Under the pieces are notes generated by a model. It saw nothing but the letters and a program-made list of their open reading frames with translations. It was not told the origin of the DNA and searched no databases. Below, piece after piece: positions 47,686-54,580 of a stretch of DNA of 54,580 bases (position 1 is its first letter; each line of letters opens with the position of its first letter). The stretch comes from Lachnospiraceae bacterium. GTDB lineage: Bacteria; Bacillota; Clostridia; Lachnospirales; Lachnospiraceae. The DNA is taken from contig JALEIR010000013.1 in the NCBI GenBank assembly GCA_022769665.1, positions 1 through 54,580 on the forward strand, read 5' to 3'. The position numbers were made by a program, and so were the translations under genes.

Positions 47686-49731
47686 TTACACCACGTAGAT
47701 TCTGACTCCATATTTTTCAACCACAATCTGTCCCATTTCTCTTTCTCCGGTGAAAAGGTTTCTCATATCTGTTTTCAGGGTAATCTCTGCCTGTTCCGCA
47801 GAGTAATTGAGAACAAACAAATATTTCTTTCCTCCCTTTTCCCGCACCGCCAGCTCACAGCTTTCAGGAAGCCGAATCCATTCTTCGTAAGGCTCTGACT
47901 CGCCCAGCTTATCCAAAAATACTCTGACCGTATCCTCCGCAAAAGCCCCTCCGAAATAATATGCCTCCCCTTTTCCGAAACGATTTCGTATCAAAGCCGG
48001 GCATCCCGCATAATAGCTGGAGATATAGGTTCCCAACACTTCTGCATTGTCTCCCACCGGAGCAAGCAGATCATTGAACACCGCTGCTTCAAATTCTGCG
48101 CCGTCCCATTCGGCCATCACATGCCCGTCATCCGGTGCCACAAAAGAGTACTCCGGAATATCGGTCCCCGTAACCTTTGATGCAAGTCCCGGCAGATAGT
48201 CCGTGACGCACCTTCCGTTCATATCCTTATATCCCGTTCTGCAGCCCATGACCAGTTTTCCGCCTTCCGCCACATACTGCTCCAGAATCGCCATTCGTTC
48301 CACAGTCAGAATACATGCATGGGGATAAAACAGCACTTCATACTGCCCCAGGTCTTCTACCGAAGAAATCTTCTCCAAATAAACATAATCAAAGGGAGTA
48401 TGTGTCTGCTGCAAGGTTACAAAAAGTGCATTCTGACTGACAGAATCCACTCTGCTATGCCATCTGTCAAGCTGAGCATCCCATATATTGTCATAATCCT
48501 TTATAATACCGACCTTCGCCACATACTTTGAACCGGCAATCTCCTGTATCTTCCCGACTTTATCATAGATTTTGGCAATCTCTCCAAGCCTTCTGTTATC
48601 CCTGCCGGAATAATCCAATATTCCGTGCCAATAGATTTCTGTTCCAAAGGTACAAGTACGCCACCGGAAATAGCTGACATAATCTGCACCATGGGCAATG
48701 CTCTGCATGGTCCACAGCGTAATCTGCCCCGGCCTTGGTGTAGGTGCTTCCATACGGGTATTCCATCCGTTTGCACCGCTCTGTTGCTCCATAATACCAA
48801 AGTTTGATGAAACCGCCCGAACTTCCGAAAGATTGCGGCTCCACCACCTGTCTTTCATGGCGTCCTCCGGATTATAACTGTCAAGTTCATAACCAAAATC
48901 AGGATAAGAGTCGTACATCAACACATCCAGGCTGTCCCTCTCCATGCGTTGATAGTCTATATTGGCAAACATACCGTTGGTAGTGATAAAATCCTCGGGT
49001 TTCTTATATTTCCTGATAATGTCCGCCTGCAGCTTTGCATAGCTGTTTACACTGTCAGAGATAAAACGATAATAGTCCAGAACCTCGTGAGGATTTACGG
49101 AATGATTATTGGTCTTTCTGGGCACATAAACCTCTTCCCAGGCAGTATAGGTCTGATTCCAAAATCTGGTTCCCCATGCCTGATTCAACTCCTCCAGAGT
49201 AGAGTACTTCTCCTGCAGAAATTTACGAAACGCCAATGTATCGCTCTCCGAATAAAATCTGTCGTTCTCACAATTAAACTCATTGTCCAGCTGCCAGCCT
49301 ACGATGGCAGGATGCTTTGCGTAATGTGCTGCGGATTTCTCCACAATGTTTCTGCTCTTTTCCCGATATACAGGTGAATTATAATTATAATGTCTCCTGG
49401 AGCCGTGACGATACAGATTTCCGTCAATATCCGCATTCAGTACTTCCGGATATTTTTCCGTCAGCCAGGCCGGCGGCGTAGCTGTGGGTGTACAGAATAT
49501 CACCTGCATACCCTTTTCGGCTGCCAAATTCAGAAAAGAATCAAAGAATTCATAGGTATACTCACCCTCCCGAGGTTCAATCAGACTCCATGCAAACTCT
49601 GCAATGCGGACTGTCTTCAAGCCCACAGCCATCATTCTGTCCAAATCCTCTGACCAAAGGGATTGATCCCAATGCTCCGGATAATAACAGACACCCAAAT
49701 CAATACTCGTTCCGTTGATTAGCTTTCTCAT
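47686..49731 (-). CDS. GH42 beta-galactosidase
   Basis: A 681-residue GH42 enzyme without a signal peptide. The catalytic barrel begins LGVCYYPEHWDQSLWSEDL; the acid/base Glu is in WQLDNEFNCEND, and the nucleophile Glu is in SNFGIMEQQSGANGW. A trimerisation domain and a small C-terminal beta domain follow. ATG at 49731 overlaps the preceding stop codon as ATGA and has GGAGG upstream, so it is translationally coupled to the metallophosphoesterase gene. It hydrolyses terminal beta-galactosides. Confidence 0.93.
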   Translation of the reverse strand: MRKLINGTSIDLGVCYYPEHWDQSLWSEDLDRMMAVGLKTVRIAEFAWSLIEPREGEYTYEFFDSFLNLAAEKGMQVIFCTPTATPPAWLTEKYPEVLNADIDGNLYRHGSRRHYNYNSPVYREKSRNIVEKSAAHYAKHPAIVGWQLDNEFNCENDRFYSESDTLAFRKFLQEKYSTLEELNQAWGTRFWNQTYTAWEEVYVPRKTNNHSVNPHEVLDYYRFISDSVNSYAKLQADIIRKYKKPEDFITTNGMFANIDYQRMERDSLDVLMYDSYPDFGYELDSYNPEDAMKDRWWSRNLSEVRAVSSNFGIMEQQSGANGWNTRMEAPTPRPGQITLWTMQSIAHGADYVSYFRWRTCTFGTEIYWHGILDYSGRDNRRLGEIAKIYDKVGKIQEIAGSKYVAKVGIIKDYDNIWDAQLDRWHSRVDSVSQNALFVTLQQTHTPFDYVYLEKISSVEDLGQYEVLFYPHACILTVERMAILEQYVAEGGKLVMGCRTGYKDMNGRCVTDYLPGLASKVTGTDIPEYSFVAPDDGHVMAEWDGAEFEAAVFNDLLAPVGDNAEVLGTYISSYYAGCPALIRNRFGKGEAYYFGGAFAEDTVRVFLDKLGESEPYEEWIRLPESCELAVREKGGKKYLFVLNYSAEQAEITLKTDMRNLFTGEREMGQIVVEKYGVRIYVV

Positions 49732-50282
49732 GTTTCCTCCGCTCCGAACACAATACAGTTTTCCTCTTCCTCCCGGCATTTTTCACAGATTTTCTCAAAT
49801 GTCACCGGTGTATACCCAATTCTCTCAACACTTAAGCAAAAACTCTGTCTCGATACATCCCTATAAGAAGGGTTATTATGTACATGCCCGTAAAAATTGG
49901 CATAGGGCATATTGGCATTCAGATACACAGGCTCGTGGGATAATAAAAAGAAATCCTTGTACAATATCGGCCATTCCACACATTCCGAAAAACCGATTCT
50001 TCTCCACTCCTCACAACTTCTGTGTCTGTCATGGTTCCCCATAATCAGAATTTTTCTGCCATGCAGAGAAGCCAGAATTTCTCTGTCCTTCTCCTCCCCA
50101 TAACAGGAAAAATCTCCCAACACAAAGACGGTATCCCATTCTTCCACTACGCTGTTCCAATTGGCAATCAGCTGCTTGTCCATCTCCTCCGCCGACGCAA
50201 AAGGACGATTCTCATAGGCGATTATCCGTTCATCGCCAAAATGAAGATCTGCAATCAAAAAAACACGAGATGAATCTTTCAT
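49728..50282 (-). CDS. Calcineurin-like metallophosphoesterase
   Basis: A 184-residue small phosphoesterase. Metal-binding motifs are complete: LIADLHFGD, VLGDFSCYG, IMGNHDRH, LLSHEPV and FYGHVHNN. The ATG at 50282 is chosen because AGGAGG lies 9 bases upstream; a TTG in frame at 50306 would place that SD inside the gene. It precedes GH42 with a four-base overlap. Its substrate is unknown; similar small proteins are stand-alone cytosolic phosphoesterases. Confidence 0.9.
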   Translation of the reverse strand: MKDSSRVFLIADLHFGDERIIAYENRPFASAEEMDKQLIANWNSVVEEWDTVFVLGDFSCYGEEKDREILASLHGRKILIMGNHDRHRSCEEWRRIGFSECVEWPILYKDFFLLSHEPVYLNANMPYANFYGHVHNNPSYRDVSRQSFCLSVERIGYTPVTFEKICEKCREEEENCIVFGAEET

Positions 50283-50310
50283 TCCAAATTGCCTCCTCAC
50301 GTTCAAAATA

Positions 50311-50631
50311 CTAAATAAAAGTCTCTCTCATAGGGTTGAACACATCCACCAGCTTTCCGGCTTCCAGACACTTTACGCCGTGAACGGACCCTGAGGGCAT
50401 GAGCACGCTGTCACCCCTTTTCACTATCTGAGTTTCTCCGTCTATGGTAAACTCAAAAACCCCCTCCGCAATATAAGTAACCTGAAGGTGAGGATGACTG
50501 TGTGTGTTTCCTACCGCACCCTTCTCAAAGGTTATCTCACACATCATCAACTCATCACAATAACTCATGACCTTTCTTGTCACTCCCGGCTCACAGGGTG
50601 TCACTTTGCATTCCTCATTTTTTACAAACAT
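50311..50631 (-). CDS. Cupin domain protein
   Basis: A 106-residue single cupin barrel. Metal ligands are in NTHSHPHLQVTYIAEG (two His and a later partner) with second motif PSGSVHGVKCLE. The SD AAGGAG is 9 bases before ATG at 50631; a reading from 50658 is not supported. No DNA-binding domain is present, so it is a sugar- or metabolite-binding protein or a small enzyme rather than a classical regulator. It lies inside the glycan operon. Confidence 0.87.
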   Translation of the reverse strand: MFVKNEECKVTPCEPGVTRKVMSYCDELMMCEITFEKGAVGNTHSHPHLQVTYIAEGVFEFTIDGETQIVKRGDSVLMPSGSVHGVKCLEAGKLVDVFNPMRETFI

Positions 50632-50703
50632 TGTCGCTTTCTCCTTCCTCCGCTTCATATTTTGTTTTCCGATTTTTTGTTTTAGTCTGTTTGCTTTGAT
50701 ACA

Positions 50704-51492
50704 TCAACATTTGCCTTCGCAGGTAAGCCTGTACAATTTGTGGGCATTTTCCCACGCCGCCCGTCTCACTGTCTCCTCGTCAACTCCCTTCAAATCAGCC
50801 AACACCGAAATCACATAAGGAATATTCAAAGAACTGTTTCTCTTTCCCCGGTTAGGCTCCGGTGCCAAATAAGGACAGTCTGTCTCCAGGACAATGCGTT
50901 CTAAAGGAATATATTCAGCAGCTTCCTTCAGCTTCCTGGCATTTTTGAAGGTAAGTACTCCGCCGATACCAATAAAGAAACCCATATCCAGAAAAGTCTT
51001 CGCCGTCTCCTTTGTATAAGAGTAGCAATGGATGACACCGCCGATTTCCCCCGCTTTTTCCGCTGTCATAAGGTCCACGGTATCCTTTGCCGCGTCTCTG
51101 GAATGGATTACCACCGGTTTCTTTAATTCCTTTGCCAGGTTCAGCTGGCGGACAAACCAACTCTTTTGGATTTCACGCTCCGGTTCATCCCAATAGTAAT
51201 CCAGCCCGATTTCCCCCACCGCCACACATTTTTCTGACTGACACTGCTGTCGTAACCATTCAAAAGATTCTTCCGTCAGCTCCGCAGTCTCGTTTGGATG
51301 AACTCCGATTGCTCCGTATATATAATCATAGCGATTCATCAATTCTATGGTACGTTTGCAGGAACTCAGGCTTGCTCCCACGTTCACCACCTTGGCAATA
51401 CCCTTTTGGGGCAGCATTTCCAGCAATTCCTCACGATCTTCGTCAAATGCTTCATCGTCATAATGAGCATGGGTATCAAATATTTGTGTCAT
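50704..51492 (-). CDS. tatD: TatD family metal-dependent deoxyribonuclease
   Basis: A 262-residue TIM-barrel hydrolase. Metal-site motifs: IFDTHAHYDDEAF (H-x-H), GEIGLDYYWD, PVVIHSRDA, GVIHCYSYT and the C-terminal LETDCPYLAP. TatD proteins act as Mg2+-dependent 3' to 5' exonucleases in DNA repair and oxidative stress. Length is standard. SD AGAAGGA precedes ATG. Placement inside a glycan operon is unusual and may be only read-through transcription. Confidence 0.93.
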   Translation of the reverse strand: MTQIFDTHAHYDDEAFDEDREELLEMLPQKGIAKVVNVGASLSSCKRTIELMNRYDYIYGAIGVHPNETAELTEESFEWLRQQCQSEKCVAVGEIGLDYYWDEPEREIQKSWFVRQLNLAKELKKPVVIHSRDAAKDTVDLMTAEKAGEIGGVIHCYSYTKETAKTFLDMGFFIGIGGVLTFKNARKLKEAAEYIPLERIVLETDCPYLAPEPNRGKRNSSLNIPYVISVLADLKGVDEETVRRAAWENAHKLYRLTCEGKC

Positions 51493-51508
51493 AGTTTTTT
51501 CCTTCTTG

Positions 51509-52138
51509 CTAGGGTCTTCCGTTTACAGGCGTACCGTAATAGACCTTGCTTTCCTCCAGAATTTTTAAAATTCCATGTTCTAAAGAAAGAATGGACACGG
51601 CACAATTCGGTAAATCTATTCTCCAGAAATCTTTGTCGGGAATACCTGCAAGACGATTCAAAATACATCTGTTTAACGCACCGTGAGCTACAATCAACAC
51701 ATTATCACATTTCCCTTCCAACGGAAAAACTTTTTCCTTCAGGAATTCATCTGCTCTTGCCCAGGCATGTTCAAAAGATTCCGCGCCGTCTGTCGGTGCA
51801 TAACATTCCGGCCGGCAAAAGAAATTATGCAGCGGATGGTTCGGATCTTTTTTTGCAGAGTCAAAGCAATCTCCCTCACCGGGGCCGAAATGCATCTCCT
51901 TTAAACGGTCATCTGTCTCCACCTTCACATTTCTGTCGCCGATTATCGTCCGGGCTGTCACCAACGCTCTTTGTAACGGAGAACTGAAGGCTGCCTGAAA
52001 ATCAATATTCCGCAAACCTTCTGCCGTCTTTACCGCCAGTTCAATCCCGAATTCATTCAGGGCAATGTCGCTCTGCCCCTGGAGGCGCCCGGCTTTATTC
52101 CAGTCTGTCTCACCGTGTCTCATCAAATATATCAGCAT
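51509..52138 (-). CDS. Histidine phosphatase family protein
   Basis: A 209-residue phosphoglycerate-mutase-like protein. The phosphoacceptor motif is YLMRHGETDWNKAGRLQGQSD and the second catalytic His is in VLIVAHGALNRC; the SSPLQRALVTARTI segment supplies the phosphate pocket. It could be a cobalamin-type or general sugar phosphatase. It starts one base after the SGNH gene stop. The substrate is not identifiable. Confidence 0.9.
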   Translation of the reverse strand: MLIYLMRHGETDWNKAGRLQGQSDIALNEFGIELAVKTAEGLRNIDFQAAFSSPLQRALVTARTIIGDRNVKVETDDRLKEMHFGPGEGDCFDSAKKDPNHPLHNFFCRPECYAPTDGAESFEHAWARADEFLKEKVFPLEGKCDNVLIVAHGALNRCILNRLAGIPDKDFWRIDLPNCAVSILSLEHGILKILEESKVYYGTPVNGRP

Positions 52139-52139
52139 G

Positions 52140-53222
52140 TTATTTCTCTCCGCACCAATTCATGATTCTTCTAACCTCCCGTGCCACCAACTCCGCGGTC
52201 TTTCTCTGCGTAAGCTCGCAGGGATGCCAGTCTGCTCCGTAGCCGTCCTCCGGATTCTGGGGCGGCAGAGAAAGGAAATGCACCTTTTCATCCTTCTGTG
52301 TCGTTCCGAAGGTTTTCACCGCCTCCTCCAGCTCCTTCAGTACCCGCTGGTCCATGGTGCCCAACATACAAAGGATTTCCGCTCCGGGATTGTTCTGTCT
52401 GATGTATTTCAAAAACTCTACGTACTTATCTCTGTAATTATCTTTTCTTTCCTGAATATCCTTGCACCAGCTGCAGTCGTTGGTGCCCAGATTTATCAAA
52501 ATGATATCAGGAACATAACGGGAAAAATCCCATCTCTCCCACTTACTCTCATCCTCTCCGTAAAGCTTTTCGGAACCGGAAATATCCGTGTATTGATAAA
52601 CCTCCGGCATCAGCCATTTGTCAGAGGGTTCCGTTGCCGTCTCCTCCACATAACCGGAAACAATCCCGTTACCGCTCCAGGACACCAGATTCACTTCCGC
52701 ATCCAGCGCCTTTGCCGTCAAGAGAGAATAGGATTTTGTGGGATTCTCCGTCGCAGTATGAAAGGGTTGCAGCTCATTTTCCGCTTCTACACCGTAACCG
52801 CAGGTAATGGAGTCACCGATAATCTCCATTTTTCGTTCTTTCACTGAAGGCGGCGGACAAAGCCTGTCTGTGTCAATCTCAATATGCCGGATTCCGCACT
52901 TTCCAAAGGCTGCCTCCGAATACTTCATGATTTTGACGGTTACCTGCTCTTCCTTATCGCTCTCATAGAGAGTGTAAATACCTTCCGGCTTGTCCAGGCA
53001 AATACGCTTCACCGGTTCTTCATCGTCATTCACGTATACGGCAATGCATCCCTTCAATTCCTCTCCCCAGGCATCCGCATCACTCCAAATCTCCGCCACT
53101 GCCCTTTTTCCTAGGAACGTAAAGGTAACACTGCTGCCGGAATACCCCAGATACCGGATTCCATCCACAAATAATGTTCTGCCCGATACTTTTACATTTT
53201 CTTCAGTCGCCTGAAATCTCAT
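52140..53222 (-). CDS. SGNH hydrolase, CE2-like carbohydrate esterase
   Basis: A 360-residue protein without a signal peptide. The N-terminal 115 residues form a beta-sandwich and the rest an SGNH hydrolase fold, the domain order of carbohydrate esterase family 2. Motifs are MEIIGDSITCGYG (Ser nucleophile), VSWSGNGIVSG, LINLGTNDCSW and ADWHPCELTQRKTAELV (Asp/His). It most likely removes acetyl groups from sugars. It is four bases overlapping (ATGA) with the MATE gene stop upstream. This matches the surrounding glycosidase genes. Confidence 0.88.
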   Translation of the reverse strand: MRFQATEENVKVSGRTLFVDGIRYLGYSGSSVTFTFLGKRAVAEIWSDADAWGEELKGCIAVYVNDDEEPVKRICLDKPEGIYTLYESDKEEQVTVKIMKYSEAAFGKCGIRHIEIDTDRLCPPPSVKERKMEIIGDSITCGYGVEAENELQPFHTATENPTKSYSLLTAKALDAEVNLVSWSGNGIVSGYVEETATEPSDKWLMPEVYQYTDISGSEKLYGEDESKWERWDFSRYVPDIILINLGTNDCSWCKDIQERKDNYRDKYVEFLKYIRQNNPGAEILCMLGTMDQRVLKELEEAVKTFGTTQKDEKVHFLSLPPQNPEDGYGADWHPCELTQRKTAELVAREVRRIMNWCGEK

Positions 53223-54580
53223 AATCCTCTCTCCTTTATCGTTTCATATGCTAAATTTTCCCGCGTAATATTATTCAGCCACTTTCCGCTTTTATATCGC
53301 CGAATGACCCAGGGCCACTTTACAAACTCGTCCGTGCAGAGCAGAAAATATACCCACATGACAGGCAGCTTCAGCACAAATGCAGCAAAGAATCCCAACG
53401 GCACCGCGTAGCACCACATATCTATTGTATCGCAGATAAAACCGAATTTGCTGTCTCCTCCCGCCCGGAATACACCCGCAATCAGAGTAGTATTGACTGC
53501 CGCTCCCATGACATAATAAGAGTTAATCAACAACATATATTTCAGATAATGCATAGCCGTATCTGTCAAGTCCGCAAAGCGTAATACAAAGGGCGTTGCA
53601 CACAGGATAATGATGCCGCCCAGTGCCCCGCTGATAACCGTCAGCTTCATTGCCTTTTTCGCACATACCCTGGCATCCTCCATGCGGTTTTCCCCAATGA
53701 TATTCCCCAGCAGGATACTGCTGCCGCTGGCAATGGCAAAACAAAAGGTCGTTCCGAAATTCCGCACTACAACCACAATGGAATTTGCCGCCACGGCATC
53801 GTTGCCCAGATGTCCCATGATAACAGAGTACATGGAAAAAGCGGTTCCCCAGACAACATCATTTGCAAGCGCCGGAAGGGAAAGCCGGATAAAATCCCCA
53901 AGCAACACCTTGTTGCGGATAAACATATACATGGGATTCAATCTGATTTCCTTACTGCAAAGCGAAACAATAATACATGCAATCAGCTCCGACACGCGGG
54001 AGACCGCCGTTGCAATGGCCACTCCCAATACGCCCAGCTTTGGTGCCCCGAACAAGCCGAAAATAAACACTGCGTTTAAGATAACATTCAGTCCGAATGC
54101 CAGCATATTCAATGCCATACTGATTTGCACCCTGCCGATACTCCGCAAGATTGACAGATAAACCTCCGTCACACCCCAACACAGATAAGTAACGCTCATT
54201 ACCCGCAGATAAGTAGCACCCAGGGCAATCAGCTCCGCATCGTTGGTAAAAAGTTTCATCAGAAGCTGTGGACAGGTTAGTACCAGGATGGCAAAGAGAG
54301 CAGAAAGGCTCAGTGAAAAGCGTAGGGCAATTCCCTCTATGACGCGAATCGCCTGAAAGTCCTTTTTCCCGTAATACTGGGCGCAGAGCATGGTTGCTCC
54401 GGTTCCCAGACCATAATAGACCATAAACAGAATATTGGTATACTGTGATGCTAGGGACACCGCTGAAATAGCAGACTGTCCCACATAGTTCAGCATAATT
54501 ACATCCGCGGAGCTCACTGCTGCGCTGAGCAGATTCTGCACCACAATGGGCAGCGTCAGCTTCAATATTTTCCTTGTCAT
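53219..54580 (-). CDS. MATE family transporter, 5' end at window edge
   Basis: At least 453 residues with twelve hydrophobic segments. It opens RKILKLTLPIVVQNLLSAAV and shows the MATE pattern throughout, including the second-half GSSILLGNIIGENRMEDAR. The ATG is the last codon in the window, so a longer N-terminus upstream cannot be excluded; many MATE proteins have 10-20 residues before this helix. The stop overlaps the esterase gene start as ATGA, so the two are coupled. It may export or import a sugar derivative, but this is inference. Confidence 0.88.
   Translation of the reverse strand: MTRKILKLTLPIVVQNLLSAAVSSADVIMLNYVGQSAISAVSLASQYTNILFMVYYGLGTGATMLCAQYYGKKDFQAIRVIEGIALRFSLSLSALFAILVLTCPQLLMKLFTNDAELIALGATYLRVMSVTYLCWGVTEVYLSILRSIGRVQISMALNMLAFGLNVILNAVFIFGLFGAPKLGVLGVAIATAVSRVSELIACIIVSLCSKEIRLNPMYMFIRNKVLLGDFIRLSLPALANDVVWGTAFSMYSVIMGHLGNDAVAANSIVVVVRNFGTTFCFAIASGSSILLGNIIGENRMEDARVCAKKAMKLTVISGALGGIIILCATPFVLRFADLTDTAMHYLKYMLLINSYYVMGAAVNTTLIAGVFRAGGDSKFGFICDTIDMWCYAVPLGFFAAFVLKLPVMWVYFLLCTDEFVKWPWVIRRYKSGKWLNNITRENLAYETIKERGL

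Overview
The window looks like chromosomal DNA of a motile anaerobic Firmicute of the class Clostridia, most likely family Lachnospiraceae. This rests on gene content and gene form: two-subunit class I fumarase, BofA next to a DUF2508 gene, a Clostridia-type Tad/Flp pilus locus (Flp1, DUF5702, DUF6382-FHA), flagellin with FliS, an MBOAT/DHHW/DUF4358 trio, DUF2975/XRE and DUF4153-like genes, and GH42/GH29/CE2-type carbohydrate genes. TTG and GTG starts with good Shine-Dalgarno (SD) sequences are frequent. The genus cannot be fixed from the sequence alone. Nearly everything reads on the minus strand; the exceptions are one small gene at 15.5 kb and two plus-strand blocks at 30.1-32.4 and 33.2-36.8 kb.

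Left edge (1-600): two tandem sigma-A promoters and a leader with a boxA-like element point left off the window and very probably belong to an rRNA operon. Upstream of them is tRNA-Ser(GCU) with its own consensus promoter and a terminator. 0.6-5.5 kb: one operon from a consensus promoter (MgtC/SapB - rhomboid - flavodoxin-like/SCP2 fusion - HIT - fumarase alpha/beta - PlsC). 5.6-15.1 kb: a complete Tad/Flp pilus operon of 11 genes (prepilin peptidase, TadZ/CpaE-like, CpaF, TadB, TadC, Flp1, DUF5702, two TadE-like pseudopilins, a second prepilin peptidase, DUF6382-FHA) with a clear promoter. 15.1-15.8 kb: bofA and a divergent DUF2508 gene. 15.7-20.2 kb: a short flagellar unit (large FliK-like protein - flagellin - FliS). 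20.2-24.9 kb: glycogen branching enzyme behind a large TPR/acidic/degenerate-AAA+ protein. 25-26.6 kb: rsmA and a HAD phosphatase. 26.6-29.9 kb: a cell-surface O-acylation trio.

30.1-36.8 kb: ABC-F ATPase and a small alarmone synthetase (plus), a GNAT acetyltransferase (minus), and a heterodimeric ABC exporter (plus). 36.8-45 kb: PHP protein, MATE transporter, PF09818 ABC-class ATPase, the DUF2975-XRE-DUF4153 operon with palindromic operators, and PutP. 45.2-54.6 kb: a tightly packed run ending in glycan use (MATE - SGNH/CE2-like esterase - histidine phosphatase - TatD - cupin - metallophosphoesterase - GH42 - GH29 - AEC transporter), whose 5' end lies off the window.

Most notable: (i) at 20188-20251 a sigma-28-type promoter sits so that its transcript should start inside the 5' arm of the intrinsic terminator that ends the glgB message; the arrangement would let flagellar transcripts escape a terminator that stops glgB transcripts. 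(ii) The TPR-acidic-AAA+ protein has lost its Walker A lysine and Walker B acids. (iii) The protein encoded just ahead of flagellin carries a FliK-like C-terminal region. (iv) The Tad operon has two prepilin peptidases, four secreted pilin-like proteins with a shared processing motif, and a pseudopilin with tandem Cys/His modules. No CRISPR array, prophage, insertion sequence or obvious recent transfer is visible.
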